Positions 56,901-64,000 of a DNA stretch of 64,000 nucleotides are shown piece after piece. Source of the DNA: Diplonema papillatum (taxonomy: Eukaryota; Euglenozoa; Diplonemea; Diplonemida; Diplonemidae); NCBI GenBank assembly GCA_030068145.1, contig JAPJBO010000358.1:124001-188000 (forward strand). Direction: 5' to 3'. The notes beneath the pieces were generated by a model. The model was not told the origin of the DNA. It made no database searches and saw only the letters and a program-made list of their open reading frames with translations. The position numbers and the translations under genes are program-made. Each line of letters starts with the position of its first letter. Within the stretch, counting starts at the first letter, position 1.

Positions 56901-59349
56901 TTACAGTGGGTAACGTCTGAAGCGCAGTACAGCCCACTTGCAACCCCCAAAAGGTCGTATATCCGACACGCTGCTTTTTGGGACACGTGGCTACAGGCGT
57001 AGTTTTCATCGCAGCTGGCCAGTCGCAACAGCACAAGTCCTTGAAAGGCGGCAAGTGGCTAGCTGCTGATCCTCATTCCTGGTGCTTTGACGTGGGCCCG
57101 CGGCTCTGCAGCTCTCCCGGAACCTGTTAATGCATAGCTCCTATGAAACAGGCTTTGTTTGTGCGATTTAACCTACACGTGTTCTGGTTAAACCGCTGCC
57201 AACGTTTTTTTGGCTGCAACAAAATACTGTCTCCAGGAAGCAGAAATTGGTTGTCGCAAAAAAGGTAAGTGTCACCTCCTGACACACACGCACACGCATG
57301 GGCGTGGTGGTACTACGTAGTGGTAAGTGGTAGATACCACACCTCGTAGGTGCACGAGTAACTGAGGATTGCATCCACGAGCTCGTCACGAGGACCTCGA
57401 GGTTATCCTGAGGGTATGTTGGTAGCTAGTACACCCCTACGCAGTATGTGGTATCTACATACCACCATATGTACCACCATACTACTTCCTAGAGCCCCTT
57501 AAGGTGCTACGTAGGTGGTGTGGTATTCTACGGGGTCTGCTACCTCGTCCTCACGTCCTCCGGCACGTGGCCAATGTCACCAGCGCTGTGCAAGGCATTT
57601 CGTGCCGAGCCCGAACTCGCCCCACAGACCGAAGCAGTGTTGCTGGCAACGAGCCAACGGAACCTGAACTCAGACCCGGCGATGGGCACAATCGAACGCG
57701 TTTGTCAAGGCGCATGAGACATGGGCGGCGAACGCACACCCAGAGCAGTCTTACAGTGCGACTTTGGAGGAAGCAGCAGAGTGGAAGGGAAGGGAGCAGG
57801 AGAAGGGCACAAGCAGTCAGCGATCTCGACCAACGGCGAGGCGAGCCGGGAATGCGAAAGCGGGATGTGCGAAGCATGATGCGCCTCGGTGCTGCGCATG
57901 CAAAAGGCGACGGCTACCCCCGGCGACATGCTGCCATGCAGCACATAGGCCACGAAGCAGGAAGCCTAGTCAAACGAAGCCGCAATTCCGAACCCCGCGC
58001 GGACACCGCGAGCAGTCGGCAGGAACCTCAGCTGCGACGTGAGAATGCTAAAAGCCTGCGTTATATTCCCGCGACAGGGGTTACCCACAATTGAATTCGA
58101 CACACGCACGCACAAACACCCCACACACACAGGGCGCGCAAGCTGGGCTTCGCAGCAAAAATGGGAAGCCCAATCCACGGAGCAAGCGGCGAAGCTCGAA
58201 AGTCTTCGCGGATTCACCGAAGAAGCGATCGACGAGTCACTCCGGGCTGACAACCCGCAAGCCTGCGCGCGCTGGAAGCTGTTCGAGCGTTTGCTGGGCA
58301 TGACAGAGGACGTGATGGACACTCTGCGGGCTTGGCAAGAGGACATGGCCCGCGCTCACTCCTCGAGCCAGATGACCTTGTCGGTCATCCAACGGTGCCG
58401 CGGCGTCATGCGGCAGTGGGCGAGGTCGATGAAGGCGCGAGAAGCCGAGTTGCGCCGGGAGATCGACAAGGACAAGCAAGCCGTCCGCCGGCTGCTGCAC
58501 TCACTGTACGTCCCGAAAAGCTCCGTGTCGACACAAACCGTCGAGCAGGCTGCGGCACGGGTGCAATACGTGGTGCGAGAGGACAGCAGGACGATCGCGC
58601 CGAAGCTCAGGACACTCCGGAGGAACGGGATGCACAGGACGCGAACCAATTCAATCACGAAGCTGGCTTCCCGCGACCCATCTGCGCGCTTCGAGAACGA
58701 TGCGCGCAAGCGGAGCGCTGAAACCTCGTCCGCCTCGGACGGTCGCCCCCTAGTCCCAGCCCTTTCCCTACCCAACGTCCGCACCGTTGACAGCCCCGGG
58801 ACACCCGCCTCAGCCCCCCCGGGCTTCACGGTTCCAGCGCCTCGAAGCATCGCTGCCAGTCCGTCGCCTTGCACTCCGATGACGTATCAGTCGCAGCAAT
58901 CCGCCTTTGCGTGTCCGGAACCGCCGGGGAAACTGCGGGGCGGCCCGGCGGGCGTCCGGCACGCGAACTCGCAGCGGGTGCAGATGTCGAAGGCGCAGAG
59001 CAGGGTTTGGAGCAAAAAGGGGCGGCCGGACCCTATTAGCCCTGTCTCGGTTCTAACTAACTGCTCTACCGAGGGCGAGCAGTTTGCGTCCATCGTCGAG
59101 GTCTGCAGCGTCGCGTCTTCGGACGAAACGAGCGGTTCTCCGTCCGAACCGTCGCACGCGACTCGAGCCACGGCCAACAGCAGCAGGGCGCTGCCGCTGG
59201 TGCCGAGCGTCGCCAGCATCCGGTGCAACTTCACCCGCTCCTCCACGCGCGGGTTCATGCCTCGCGAGGCTTCTAGACCCCGTTTCGGCGCGCCGGAAGG
59301 CAACCAACACACGCGCTACAAGCCGCGCCCGCCACGGGGCAGTGACTAG
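43425..59349 (+). CDS. Gene D: nine-exon coiled-coil/polyQ protein, function unknown
   Basis: Exons 43425-43665, 44469-44883, 46172-46530, 47323-48527, 50001-50449, 51082-51296, 54347-54426, 55959-56364 and 58133-59349. They sum to 4587 nt, exactly 1529 codons including the stop, and the splice phase agrees at all eight introns. Residues 1-340 are mainly charged helices, ~443-555 a Gln/His/Pro repeat, ~890-990 a heptad-like coiled coil split across two exons, ~990-1270 a Trp/Arg-rich helical region, and ~1270-1528 a Ser/Pro/Arg-rich tail. No signal peptide or membrane helix. Composition fits a cytoskeletal or basal-body scaffold, but I recognise no family. Upstream exons cannot be excluded because the satellite ends just before the proposed ATG. 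Confidence 0.6.
44264..44396 (-). repeat. Family 3 repeat, reverse
   Basis: Reverse complement of the family 3 core, inside gene D intron 1. It fuses by chance to the frame of exon 2, so the open frame starting at 43730 is not a real N-terminus. Confidence 0.85.
44469..44883 (+). CDS. Gene D exon 2
   Basis: Acceptor GAAACAAACAG ends at 44468; the first GT completes a Gly codon (HAG-VFCTAFRD). Residues 81-218, charged helices (WETMMSEADTIIEVMQQ; NNVHDRVDSMLKLVD). Donor GTATGC at 44884, phase 2. Confidence 0.6.
44925..45080 (+). repeat. Dispersed repeat family 2
   Basis: Same as 7540-7715, with a short internal deletion; starts 40 bp after the exon 2 donor. Confidence 0.8.
46172..46530 (+). 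CDS. Gene D exon 3
   Basis: Acceptor CTAAACATACAG ends at 46171, phase 2. Reads LGEVTDIDPADAGMAKLIHL then a clear coiled coil (YGKLQHELRTLREKC). The ATG at 46212 is internal. Donor GTATGA at 46531, phase 1. Confidence 0.6.
47323..48527 (+). CDS. Gene D exon 4: polyQ exon
   Basis: Acceptor TTGGTAGCAG ends at 47322, phase 1. An acidic/Pro-rich start, then ~110 residues of CAG-encoded Gln broken by HQLPHQQ and PQQ units (47635-47970), then an acidic region and a helical segment (DVDEVKNRVIAKIAARRAKL; ALAPQEDIADRLRSVTEAW). Donor CAG|GTAGTC at 48528 is the only one of the set lacking T at +4. Confidence 0.65.
47635..47970 (+). repeat. CAG/polyglutamine repeat
   Basis: Mostly pure CAG runs with CAC and CCA interruptions, within exon 4. 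Long frames on the minus strand and other phases are shadows. Confidence 0.95.
48763..49072 (+). pseudogene. Tandem copy of the gene D exon 4 3' half
   Basis: A ~545-bp unit (3' part of exon 4 plus intron start) is repeated: 48230, 48775 and a short third start at 49313. The second copy keeps the reading frame from AKLNESTARKSDLG to the CAG|GTAGTC donor, with few changes (RT to RA, LLEA to LQQA). It has no obvious acceptor, so it is probably intronic. Confidence 0.75.
49500..49620. repeat. GGGATATAAGGGCACAAA short tandem repeat
   Basis: Four imperfect copies of about 37-40 bp in gene D intron 4. Confidence 0.75.
50001..50449 (+). CDS. Gene D exon 5
   Basis: Acceptor ACAACAGCAG ends at 50000, phase 0. 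Reads SAICRRSSEDPPNTILTLAA, a Gly/His linker and two helices ending WLRMAVFPEMK. Donor GTATGC at 50450, phase 2. Confidence 0.6.
50433..50745 (+). repeat. 154-bp tandem duplication of the exon 5 donor region
   Basis: The end of exon 5 and the following intron start (TTCCCGGAGATGAAAAAG word) recur at 50587. In the copy the donor GTATGC has become AATGCC, so only the first is usable. Confidence 0.75.
51082..51296 (+). CDS. Gene D exon 6: coiled coil
   Basis: Acceptor CCCACACACACAG ends at 51081. The single G completes the Lys codon (EMKK-LKAEVEDLKLNL). Strong heptads around RQREVQALQRKLESIK. Donor GTATGG at 51297, phase 1. Confidence 0.65.
51611..51835 (+). repeat. 56-58 bp tandem repeat containing CAGGTAAGGTA
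   Basis: Four units, each with GCAAACAGGTAAGGTACAAC, start at 51611, 51667, 51725 and 51783. Each holds an optimal canonical donor sequence, unlike the real donors here. Confidence 0.9.
52131..52916. mobile_element. 786-bp MITE nested in the foldback arm
   Basis: Perfect 29-bp inverted ends beginning ATCAGTCATTCTCCTGGCG. Flanks read CTTGTTAT...ATAACAAG, consistent with a TA or TATA target duplication inside the CTTGTTATAACAAG palindrome. The interior contains two diverged copies of a ~200-bp segment (about 52190-52400, 52600-52810) sharing CCCCGGGAACAGAG. No coding evidence. Confidence 0.8.
52948..53499 (+). CDS. ORF inside the foldback element (184 codons), unrecognised
   Basis: The first ~35 codons come from the palindrome array and the inverted arm and are probably not genuine. 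From about 53100 the frame is GC-richer and the protein becomes basic and Thr/Ala-rich (TPKSRRKLRPS; ATKRRRKDSP) to a stop at 53497. It resembles the basic tails of the LINE ORFs in composition only. It could be a cargo exon or a degraded element protein. Confidence 0.3.
   Translation: MLVITSVWLQFHKEPGVCTYPRLPTRENHVICKTQGSTWSRQKYRGVSGKFGEFRGVSFVATTFPAAGLGDGGEGATLLRPYLAQSGPVFGYAPKTKIEAEKEGQTGRTPEPTPKSRRKLRPSAQSATTEAADAGANTAIENAAEGDDTRTAAATKRRRKDSPSSKTEVRDKVPVTKRGSTKR
54347..54426 (+). CDS. Gene D exon 7: short coiled-coil exon
   Basis: Acceptor CACCACACAG ends at 54346. AC completes an Asp codon (FVQT-DEDAVIVSLRG), followed by NIEELTEVVEEYRREE, continuing the exon 6 coiled coil. Donor GTGTGC at 54427, phase 0. 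Confidence 0.6.
54600..54630. other. Perfect hairpin AACCAGGCAG/CTGCCTGGTT
   Basis: Ten-bp stem with a 2-nt loop. It shares the AGGCAG...CTGCCT core with the family 4 cassette and lies next to a GACGAGCTACGAACAGC word also found at 46692 and, diverged, near 32928. Confidence 0.6.
54825..55380 (+). repeat. Family 4 cassettes with a ~180-bp direct repeat
   Basis: Three cassettes. 55040-55215 and 55220-55395 are near-identical tandem units; 54640-54730 and 54895-54985 (CCGTCTGCGTTCACGAGCGA) form a second direct repeat. Confidence 0.8.
55739..55831 (+). mobile_element. LINE landing site with a ~20-bp LINE stub
   Basis: GGTGTCAC, then a stub ending AACTCAATGCTAAAC at 55780, then AACATAACGTGGGCCGAAGC and GCTGACACC. 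It is the shortest LINE end in the window. The sequence right of it matches 23590-23660. Confidence 0.6.
55959..56364 (+). CDS. Gene D exon 8
   Basis: Acceptor CCACTCCCCTCAG ends at 55958, phase 0. 135 codons, helical and Leu/Ala-rich (LLVFALTPAFRLHGRLAAAQ; VNALFALISLSRLLRLQ). The ATG at 55980 is internal. Donor GTATTG at 56365, phase 1. Confidence 0.65.
56510..56850 (+). mobile_element. LINE-A copy, 5'-truncated (~340 bp), in gene D intron 8
   Basis: Matches 2551-2846: GCGCGAAAGCGCAACATTTC, both MELDITS-type units, and the 3' UTR to CACACTGCT. Flanked by a direct repeat CTGCTCCTGACA (about 56500-56511 and 56846-56857), a likely target-site duplication. The terminal TAAC is replaced by target sequence. 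Confidence 0.8.
57305..57478. mobile_element. Small MITE-like inverted repeat
   Basis: About 35-bp imperfect inverted ends (GGTGGTACTACGTAGTGG...GTGGTAGATACCAC facing GTGGTATCTACATACCACC...) around ~100 bp with no ORF. In gene D intron 8. Confidence 0.55.
58133..59349 (+). CDS. Gene D exon 9, terminal
   Basis: Acceptor CCCACACACACAG ends at 58132; GG completes a Gly codon (RLQ-GRASWASQQKW). Residues ~1124-1528: helical region (EEAIDESLRADNPQACARWK; VMRQWARSMKAREAELRRE), then a disordered Ser/Pro/Arg tail. The stop at 59347-59349 follows RPPRGSD. Confidence 0.7.
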
Positions 59350-59514
59350 CGCCTGTCCGAGGCACACGCGTTACTCCATGTCACCACTGTCAAAAGCTGA
59401 CAGGGCAGCTGCTCTTGCGGGCACCGACTTGATGTCGTGTGCTATTACTCGATTGACCTGTTTCATCCGCACACCGCTGCCATTGCTAGCGTTGGTTCTT
59501 ATGTCGGTCAATTG

Positions 59515-59745
59515 TATCCTCTGTCTCGGTTCAAACCGACTGCTCTACCGAGGCTGAGCATTTTGCGTCCGTCGTTGAGGTCTGCCGCCGACACGGCGGG
59601 CGGTCTCATGCTCCGCGAGGCTTCCAGGCCGTGCCGGAAGGCAACCAACCCGCGCGGCACAAGCCGCGCCCGCCACGGGCCGGTGACTAGCGCCTGTCGG
59701 AGGCACAGCCACGGTAGTCCATGACACTACCGTCAAAAGCTGATA
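59515..59745 (+). pseudogene. Degraded tandem copy of the gene D 3' end
   Basis: Repeats 59040-59380 (CTGTCTCGGTTC...CTGCTCTACCGAGG; CGCGAGGCTTC; AAGCCGCGCCCGCCACGG; GACTAGCGCCTGTC) with a large internal deletion. It lies 3' of the stop codon. Confidence 0.75.
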
Positions 59746-60029
59746 TGGCTGAAGCTCCTGCGGGACCGACTCTTTGCGGGACGAGGATAAAAAGAAGACG
59801 TGGCTTTGACATTGGGCAACGATCCACACAGGCGTACTCTGGTACACCCGACTTGCTGCCCATCATCTTTTATTTCTTGAAAGTATGCCAATACTGCAGG
59901 GAATAGTTGACTAGACCTCTTGAGTTTGTGCTAACCACGAATTGGCGAGTCGGGTGAACCTACAAAGCCAAACCAGGACCGACCCCCCCGTTCGTGAGAA
60001 AAGGGAAGATTAAAAACACCTTCTTTTTT

Positions 60030-60252
60030 TGTATATGCACCTGCTTTGTAGGAAATGCTTGAGGAGACTGCCAGTTGCGATAGATCAAAGGAGGTAAATG
60101 TGCTGTAGCCCACACGAAACACACACACAGGTAAAGCTGGGTTTAGTGGCGGGCGTAAGCGTTCAACAAAAAAGACCCACTTTGTAGTTGTATTGTTTTC
60201 TCCCCCTCTAGCCTCCTTCGAGATGAGCACAAGGCAGTCCCTCGAGTATTTT
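60030..60252 (+). repeat. Dispersed repeat family 3
   Basis: Third long copy, with an extra ACACACAC in the middle. Confidence 0.9.
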
Positions 60253-61242
60253 CCATTCTCGTTCGGGGAGTGCCGTGGGCGGAGCCAAAATGACTTCCTC
60301 GATCCTGAGACGGCATCGTTTACAGCAGTGGACTACGACGGTATCTGATCATCTTGGATCTCCATGCTCTCGTTCTTGATTAATGAAGACATTCTTGTCG
60401 AATGCTTTCGCAGAAGTTCGTCTCCCTACGATCTATCTAAGAATTGCACCTCTGACGTAGGAGTACGTACGACCCCGGCAGTCCGAAACCCAAAAGAGAA
60501 CCGCTAAGAACTTCGTTTTGATTATTCCTTCTCGGGTTAAGACCAACAAAAAGAGTCGAGAGAATCGATCCCTTGTTATTCCATGCTTTATCATTCACGG
60601 CGAACGCCTGCTTTGGGCACGCTGGTTTGTTCACAGGAATGGTGGTCGACCCGAATGCGTATGGTGTACGCGTAAGCGCTTTCATCCCGATGAAGATTAC
60701 TTGCAAGGCCCCATTACCACCGTTCATCGAGCACAGGTCTTGATGGGAGGGGTTGATCCCAGCCTTCTGAATACCAGCAGTACGCTGATGCCCAGCAAAC
60801 TGGGACGAGGCCTTAGACGAAACTCAAGAGAACCGCTCGAATCGACTCCAATGTAGGGTTCGCAGACACCTCTCTTTGCATTCTCTCCTGCTGTGTCCCA
60901 GCCCTGCTCATTGTTTCCACTTTGGGCCTCGCTGCTAGAACAACAAAACCGACGCATTTCTTCGCGTTTTCTTCATCCCTTTTTTGGGTATCAAACAAAT
61001 GCTCTTTGCCGAGAGCAAAAAAACCGATCGCCGCCTCGCTTTCGTTAGATGAAGAGACAGGGTTGAAGGAAGTGCGCTCAAACAAACGTGACACTATGCC
61101 TTGAGTGCTAGTGGTGTGCCCACCGATACCTGCTTGTCCCGCAGGCCGATGGCTCTGCATTACTGTACACGGCGTCCAGCCTCAGCTAGAAAAGCTGTCT
61201 CACCCGCGTTATTTTGCGTGCACACTCACGCGTTTTGAGACC

Positions 61243-61340
61243 GCCACTTGTCACGCTCAGGGGCATTCATCGTGGGGGACGGTGCCGGAGGGCTCGTGCC
61301 TGACGACAACGCCATCGGAAGCAAGGAGAAGCTCATGTTA
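61243..61340 (+). pseudogene. Truncated upstream copy of the gene E exon
   Basis: Matches 61760-61850 (CATCGTGGGGGACGGT...CCGGAGGGCTCGTGCCTGAC; AGCAAGGAGAAGCTCATG), then diverges. Confidence 0.75.
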
Positions 61341-61632
61341 AGACATACCCGTTGCGGAGTCTTACACTCCCTGCGACCCTTTTCCCTTTTTAGTACTAAC
61401 AGTCTTGCGGGTTGCCCTTCAATGTTTTGTGCAGGCTACAAAGACGTAGGCAGCGTGTTTTGGTGGTTGATCAGAATTTCTTACCTGAATACCCACAGGG
61501 TAAATACAAGTGAGAAAAGGATCACCCGGCACGGAAACACTTTCTTCGAAGAAGACGTGATGCTAGCATAAACCATGCATGAGAGGCAGTGTCCTGCCTA
61601 AACATCAAGCTAAGATTTTCTTCCCAACACAG

Positions 61633-62188
61633 TGCCGCGACGCTGGGGGAAGGGGGAGGGAAAATGATGCTTTTTACCGCAGAACCCGGGCGGCCGGAGT
61701 CCGCGTTCCAGAAAGATAAGGAGCAGGTCTGGTTCGAAGCGAAGCATCCCATATGGTGGAAAGCGGGGCACCCATCGTGGGGGACGGTACCGGAGGGCTC
61801 GTGCCTGACGTACAATACCATCGAAAGCAAGGAGAAGCTCATGAAAAGACCGACCGGCGGCGTCATAGGCTCCGAGAAGCGCTGGGACGAACCGCCGTCG
61901 CGCGCGACCCGCGCCCGCCCTGCGTCCGCTCCCCCCCGCAGAGGAGACGGCCCGAGCAGGCCGCAGCGGATCGGGCACTGGCTCTTCGGGACGCAGCGCT
62001 TCACCCGGAGGCCCACCACAGTCGACGCCTTCTCGCCGGCCCCCACGTCGTACAGCCCGCATTCCGCCTCCGCCAAGAAGGCGCCCAGCTGGTCCTTCAG
62101 CTCCGCGTCTCGGTTCCCGTCTGCGAAGAAGGATCCTTTTTTAAAAAGCCGCAGCGCCCTCAATAAGCCCAGAGCTGCGTTTACCTAG
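61633..62188 (+). CDS. Gene E: STPG/SHIPPO-type ciliary protein, terminal exon
   Basis: Acceptor-like TTCCCAACACAG ends at 61632; the earliest in-frame ATGs in the exon are at 61664 and 61667. It codes at least 174 residues to the TAG at 62186. The N-terminal half contains KHPIWWKAGHPSWGTVPEG. The C-terminal half has a sperm-tail PG-rich (STPG, SHIPPO/ODF3) style repeat: PAPTSYSPHSASAKKAPSWS then FSSASRFPSAKKDPF, matching the pattern PGPxxYxP...KxAPxxSFxxxxR. Proteins with these repeats bind axonemal microtubules in cilia and flagella. Only one clear repeat is visible, so upstream exons are probably missing from my model. Confidence 0.6.
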
Positions 62189-62276
62189 TATCGAGTGCCC
62201 CGGTGCAGGCACTCGATACTGGGTGAACGCAGCTGACCGCCAGAAGCTTCCTAGTAAGCTTCTGGCGGGTCAGCTG
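62173..62276 (+). other. Twin hairpins at the gene E 3' end, copy 1
   Basis: First hairpin 62173-62234 has ~27-bp arms (core AGTATCGAGTGCC / GGCACTCGATACT) and includes the stop codon. The second, 62229-62276, has ~21-bp arms (core GCCAGAAGCTT / AAGCTTCTGGC) with one unpaired base. The two stems share a GCAGCT overlap. Confidence 0.85.
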
Positions 62277-62299
62277 CGAGTGTAGCTCGGGCGAGTATC

Positions 62300-63340
62300 C
62301 AGCGCGCTTTTGGTAGGCATATGCTGAAGATTGGCTCCTGGTGAGGTGGTAATCAAAGCATGTCACGGAGCAGGCCGCAGCGTATGGCTCTTCGGCACGC
62401 GCTTCACCCGGAGGCCCACCACAGTCGCCGGCCCCCACGTCGTACAGCCCGCATTCCGCCTCCGCCAAGAAGGCGCCCAGCTGGTCCTTCAGCTCCGCGT
62501 CTCGGTTCCCGTCTGCGAAGAAGGACCCGTTCCTGAAAAGCCGCAGCGCCCTCAATAAGCCCAGAGCTGCATTTACCTAGTATCGAGTGCCCCGGTGCAG
62601 GCACTCGATACTGGGTGAACGCAGCTGACCCGCCAGAAGCTTCCTAGTAAGCTTCTGGCGGGTCAGCTGCGAGTGTAGCTCGGGCGAGTATCCCGCGCGC
62701 TTTTGGTAGGCATACGCTGAAGATTGGCTCCTGGTGAGGTGGCAATCAAAGCATGTCACGGAGCAGCCCGCAGCGTATGGCTCTGCGGCACGCAGCGCTT
62801 CACCCGGAGGCCCACCACAGTCGACGCCTTCTCGCCGGCCCCGACTTCGTACAGCCCGCATGCCGTCTCTGCCAAGGCGCCCAGCTGGTCCTTCAGCTCC
62901 GCGTCTCGGTTTCCGTCTGCGAAGAGGGACCCTTTTTTAAAAAAGCCGCAGCGCCCTTAACAAGCCCAGATCTGCGTTCACCTAGTATCGGGTGCCCCGG
63001 TGTCTCTGGCAAGCTTCTCGTTAGCTAGCTCCGACTGTAGCTCGGGCGAGTATCCAGCGCGCTTTTGGTAGGCATACGCTGAAGATTTGCTTCTGGTGAG
63101 GTGGCAATCAAAGCATTTCATGGAGCAGGTCGCAGCACATCGGGCACTAGCTCTTCGGCACGCAGTGCTTCACCCGGAGGCCCACGCCTTCCCCAAGTCG
63201 TACAGCCCGCATTCCGCCTCCGCCAAGAAGGCGCCCAGCTGGTCCTTCAGCTCCGCGTCTCGGTTCCCGTCTGCGAAGAAGGACCCTTTTTAAAAAGCTG
63301 CAGCGCCCTTAACAAGACCAGAGCTGCGTTACCTAGTATT
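62300..63340 (+). repeat. Three degraded tandem copies of the gene E C-terminus
   Basis: Units of about 352-405 bp repeat the STPG segment and the stop region; equivalent points are 62177, 62569, 62974 and 63326. Copies 2-4 start later in the exon (near GGCTCTTCGGCACGC) and carry small deletions. Copy 3 retains the S-P-A-P-x-x-Y-S-like motif only in part. Confidence 0.85.
62565..62670 (+). other. Twin hairpins, copy 2
   Basis: Same two stems as 62173-62276. The second stem is perfect here: 22 bp with a 6-nt loop (CCTAGT). Copies 3 (near 62978) and 4 (near 63330) lack both stems. Confidence 0.85.
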
Positions 63341-63344
63341 GAGT

Positions 63345-64000
63345 GTTCCTGTGCCTTTGGCAAGTTCCTAGGAAGCTAGCTGCGAGTGTAACTCGGGCGA
63401 GTATCTTGCGCGCTTTTTTTTCGTAGGTACACGGCGTACGACACGCTGAAGATTTGCTCCCGGCCTCCTCCAGCAAGCTTTCCCCCCGCAATCCCCTCTC
63501 AGTGCCACATACCATGATGCTGAATCTCACACAAGCACAAAAGGTCAAAAGACACCAATCTGTACGCCTTTACGGGAACCCGTAACGGGATTGTCGGGAA
63601 CACAAAATGGTTACGCGCTTGCAATCACCCCTTTTCCCTCCCCCCGTAGCGCCGAACGCCGGGCGACAAGTTCTCACCCCCCCTTTCCCCTCCCACTTTT
63701 GCGGTGCTTTCGACGGTCCGCTGAGACGCGGTTTGTACGGCTCCGCAAGCAGCCGAACCACAGCAATGCAACTCGCTCCGTGACCGTGGAGGCAAACCCG
63801 TGGGATGAAGTGTGCCAATGCTAGCAATAGCAGCGGTCTTTGGGGGCTGCAAGGATTTGGACATTGCCTGCGTACAGAGTCGTCGACCACTCGTTTTGCG
63901 CGACTTATAGCGCGCAGAAGAGCGAACCTGTAGCAGGTTTGTGATGCTCCTAAATGTCCTAGGCCGCACGCGCACTACACTGACTCACTGAACGAGTTTG
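63345..64000. other. Right-edge intergenic sequence
   Basis: No supported gene. Short frames on both strands lack protein-like features. Confidence 0.4.

Larger units (their letters stand above)
59750..61630. other. Region between genes D and E
   Basis: Contains family 3 (60030-60252), family 2 (61393-61530) and family 4 (61545-61625). A 112-codon frame at 60518-60856 (ERLLWARWFVHRNGG; CVWCTRKRFHPDED) looks slightly protein-like, but I cannot support it as an exon. Confidence 0.4.

Noticed and set aside
60437-60856. Overlapping 96- and 112-codon ORFs on opposite strands
   Set aside because: Slightly protein-like but no splice context, homologue or motif that I can name.

Overview
The window looks like nuclear DNA from a flagellated, intron-bearing single-celled eukaryote. 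It has spliced genes, non-LTR retrotransposons, a eukaryotic 28S rRNA fragment and dense satellites and MITEs. Every protein gene I could build lies on the + strand. Two features hint weakly at Euglenozoa (a diplonemid or euglenid): the one-way gene order, and a mitochondrially targeted K/A-rich protein with HMG-like domains. No other evidence here fixes the lineage.

Layout. 1-3717: head-to-tail, 5'-truncated copies of two related LINE subfamilies. 6486-16425: gene A, 4 exons, 1239 aa, with a coiled-coil start, a formylglycine-generating-enzyme-like domain, an SH3b-like domain and a Cys cluster. Its 4.6 kb second intron holds a 1.9 kb foldback-like satellite element, a 29-bp satellite and LINE stubs. 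19334-23001: gene B, 2 exons, 957 aa, an extracellular sensor plus a degenerate class III cyclase domain. 23.0-34.2 kb: repeats, MITEs and a reverse-strand 28S rRNA fragment. 34588-38274: gene C, 3 exons, 372 aa, predicted mitochondrial HMG-like protein. 38.3-43.4 kb: repeats ending in a 44-bp minisatellite. 43425-59349: gene D, 9 exons, 1528 aa, a coiled-coil and polyQ protein of unknown function; one intron holds a 2.3 kb foldback-like element with a nested MITE and an ORF. 61.6-62.2 kb: gene E, last exon of a sperm-tail PG-rich (STPG/SHIPPO) ciliary protein, followed by degraded tandem copies.

Exon ends were placed by eye from GT/AG signals and protein continuity. All 14 junctions keep the reading frame, but acceptors were partly chosen for that, so transcript data should confirm them. 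Thirteen of 14 donors read GTRT, giving a GTATGC/GTGTGC-like consensus.

Two themes recur. All five genes are accompanied by truncated tandem copies of their own exons. The LINEs seem to insert after a GCTGCTTAAC-like motif that their own 3' ends restore, which would explain the head-to-tail arrays; an apparent empty site survives at 38.8 kb.
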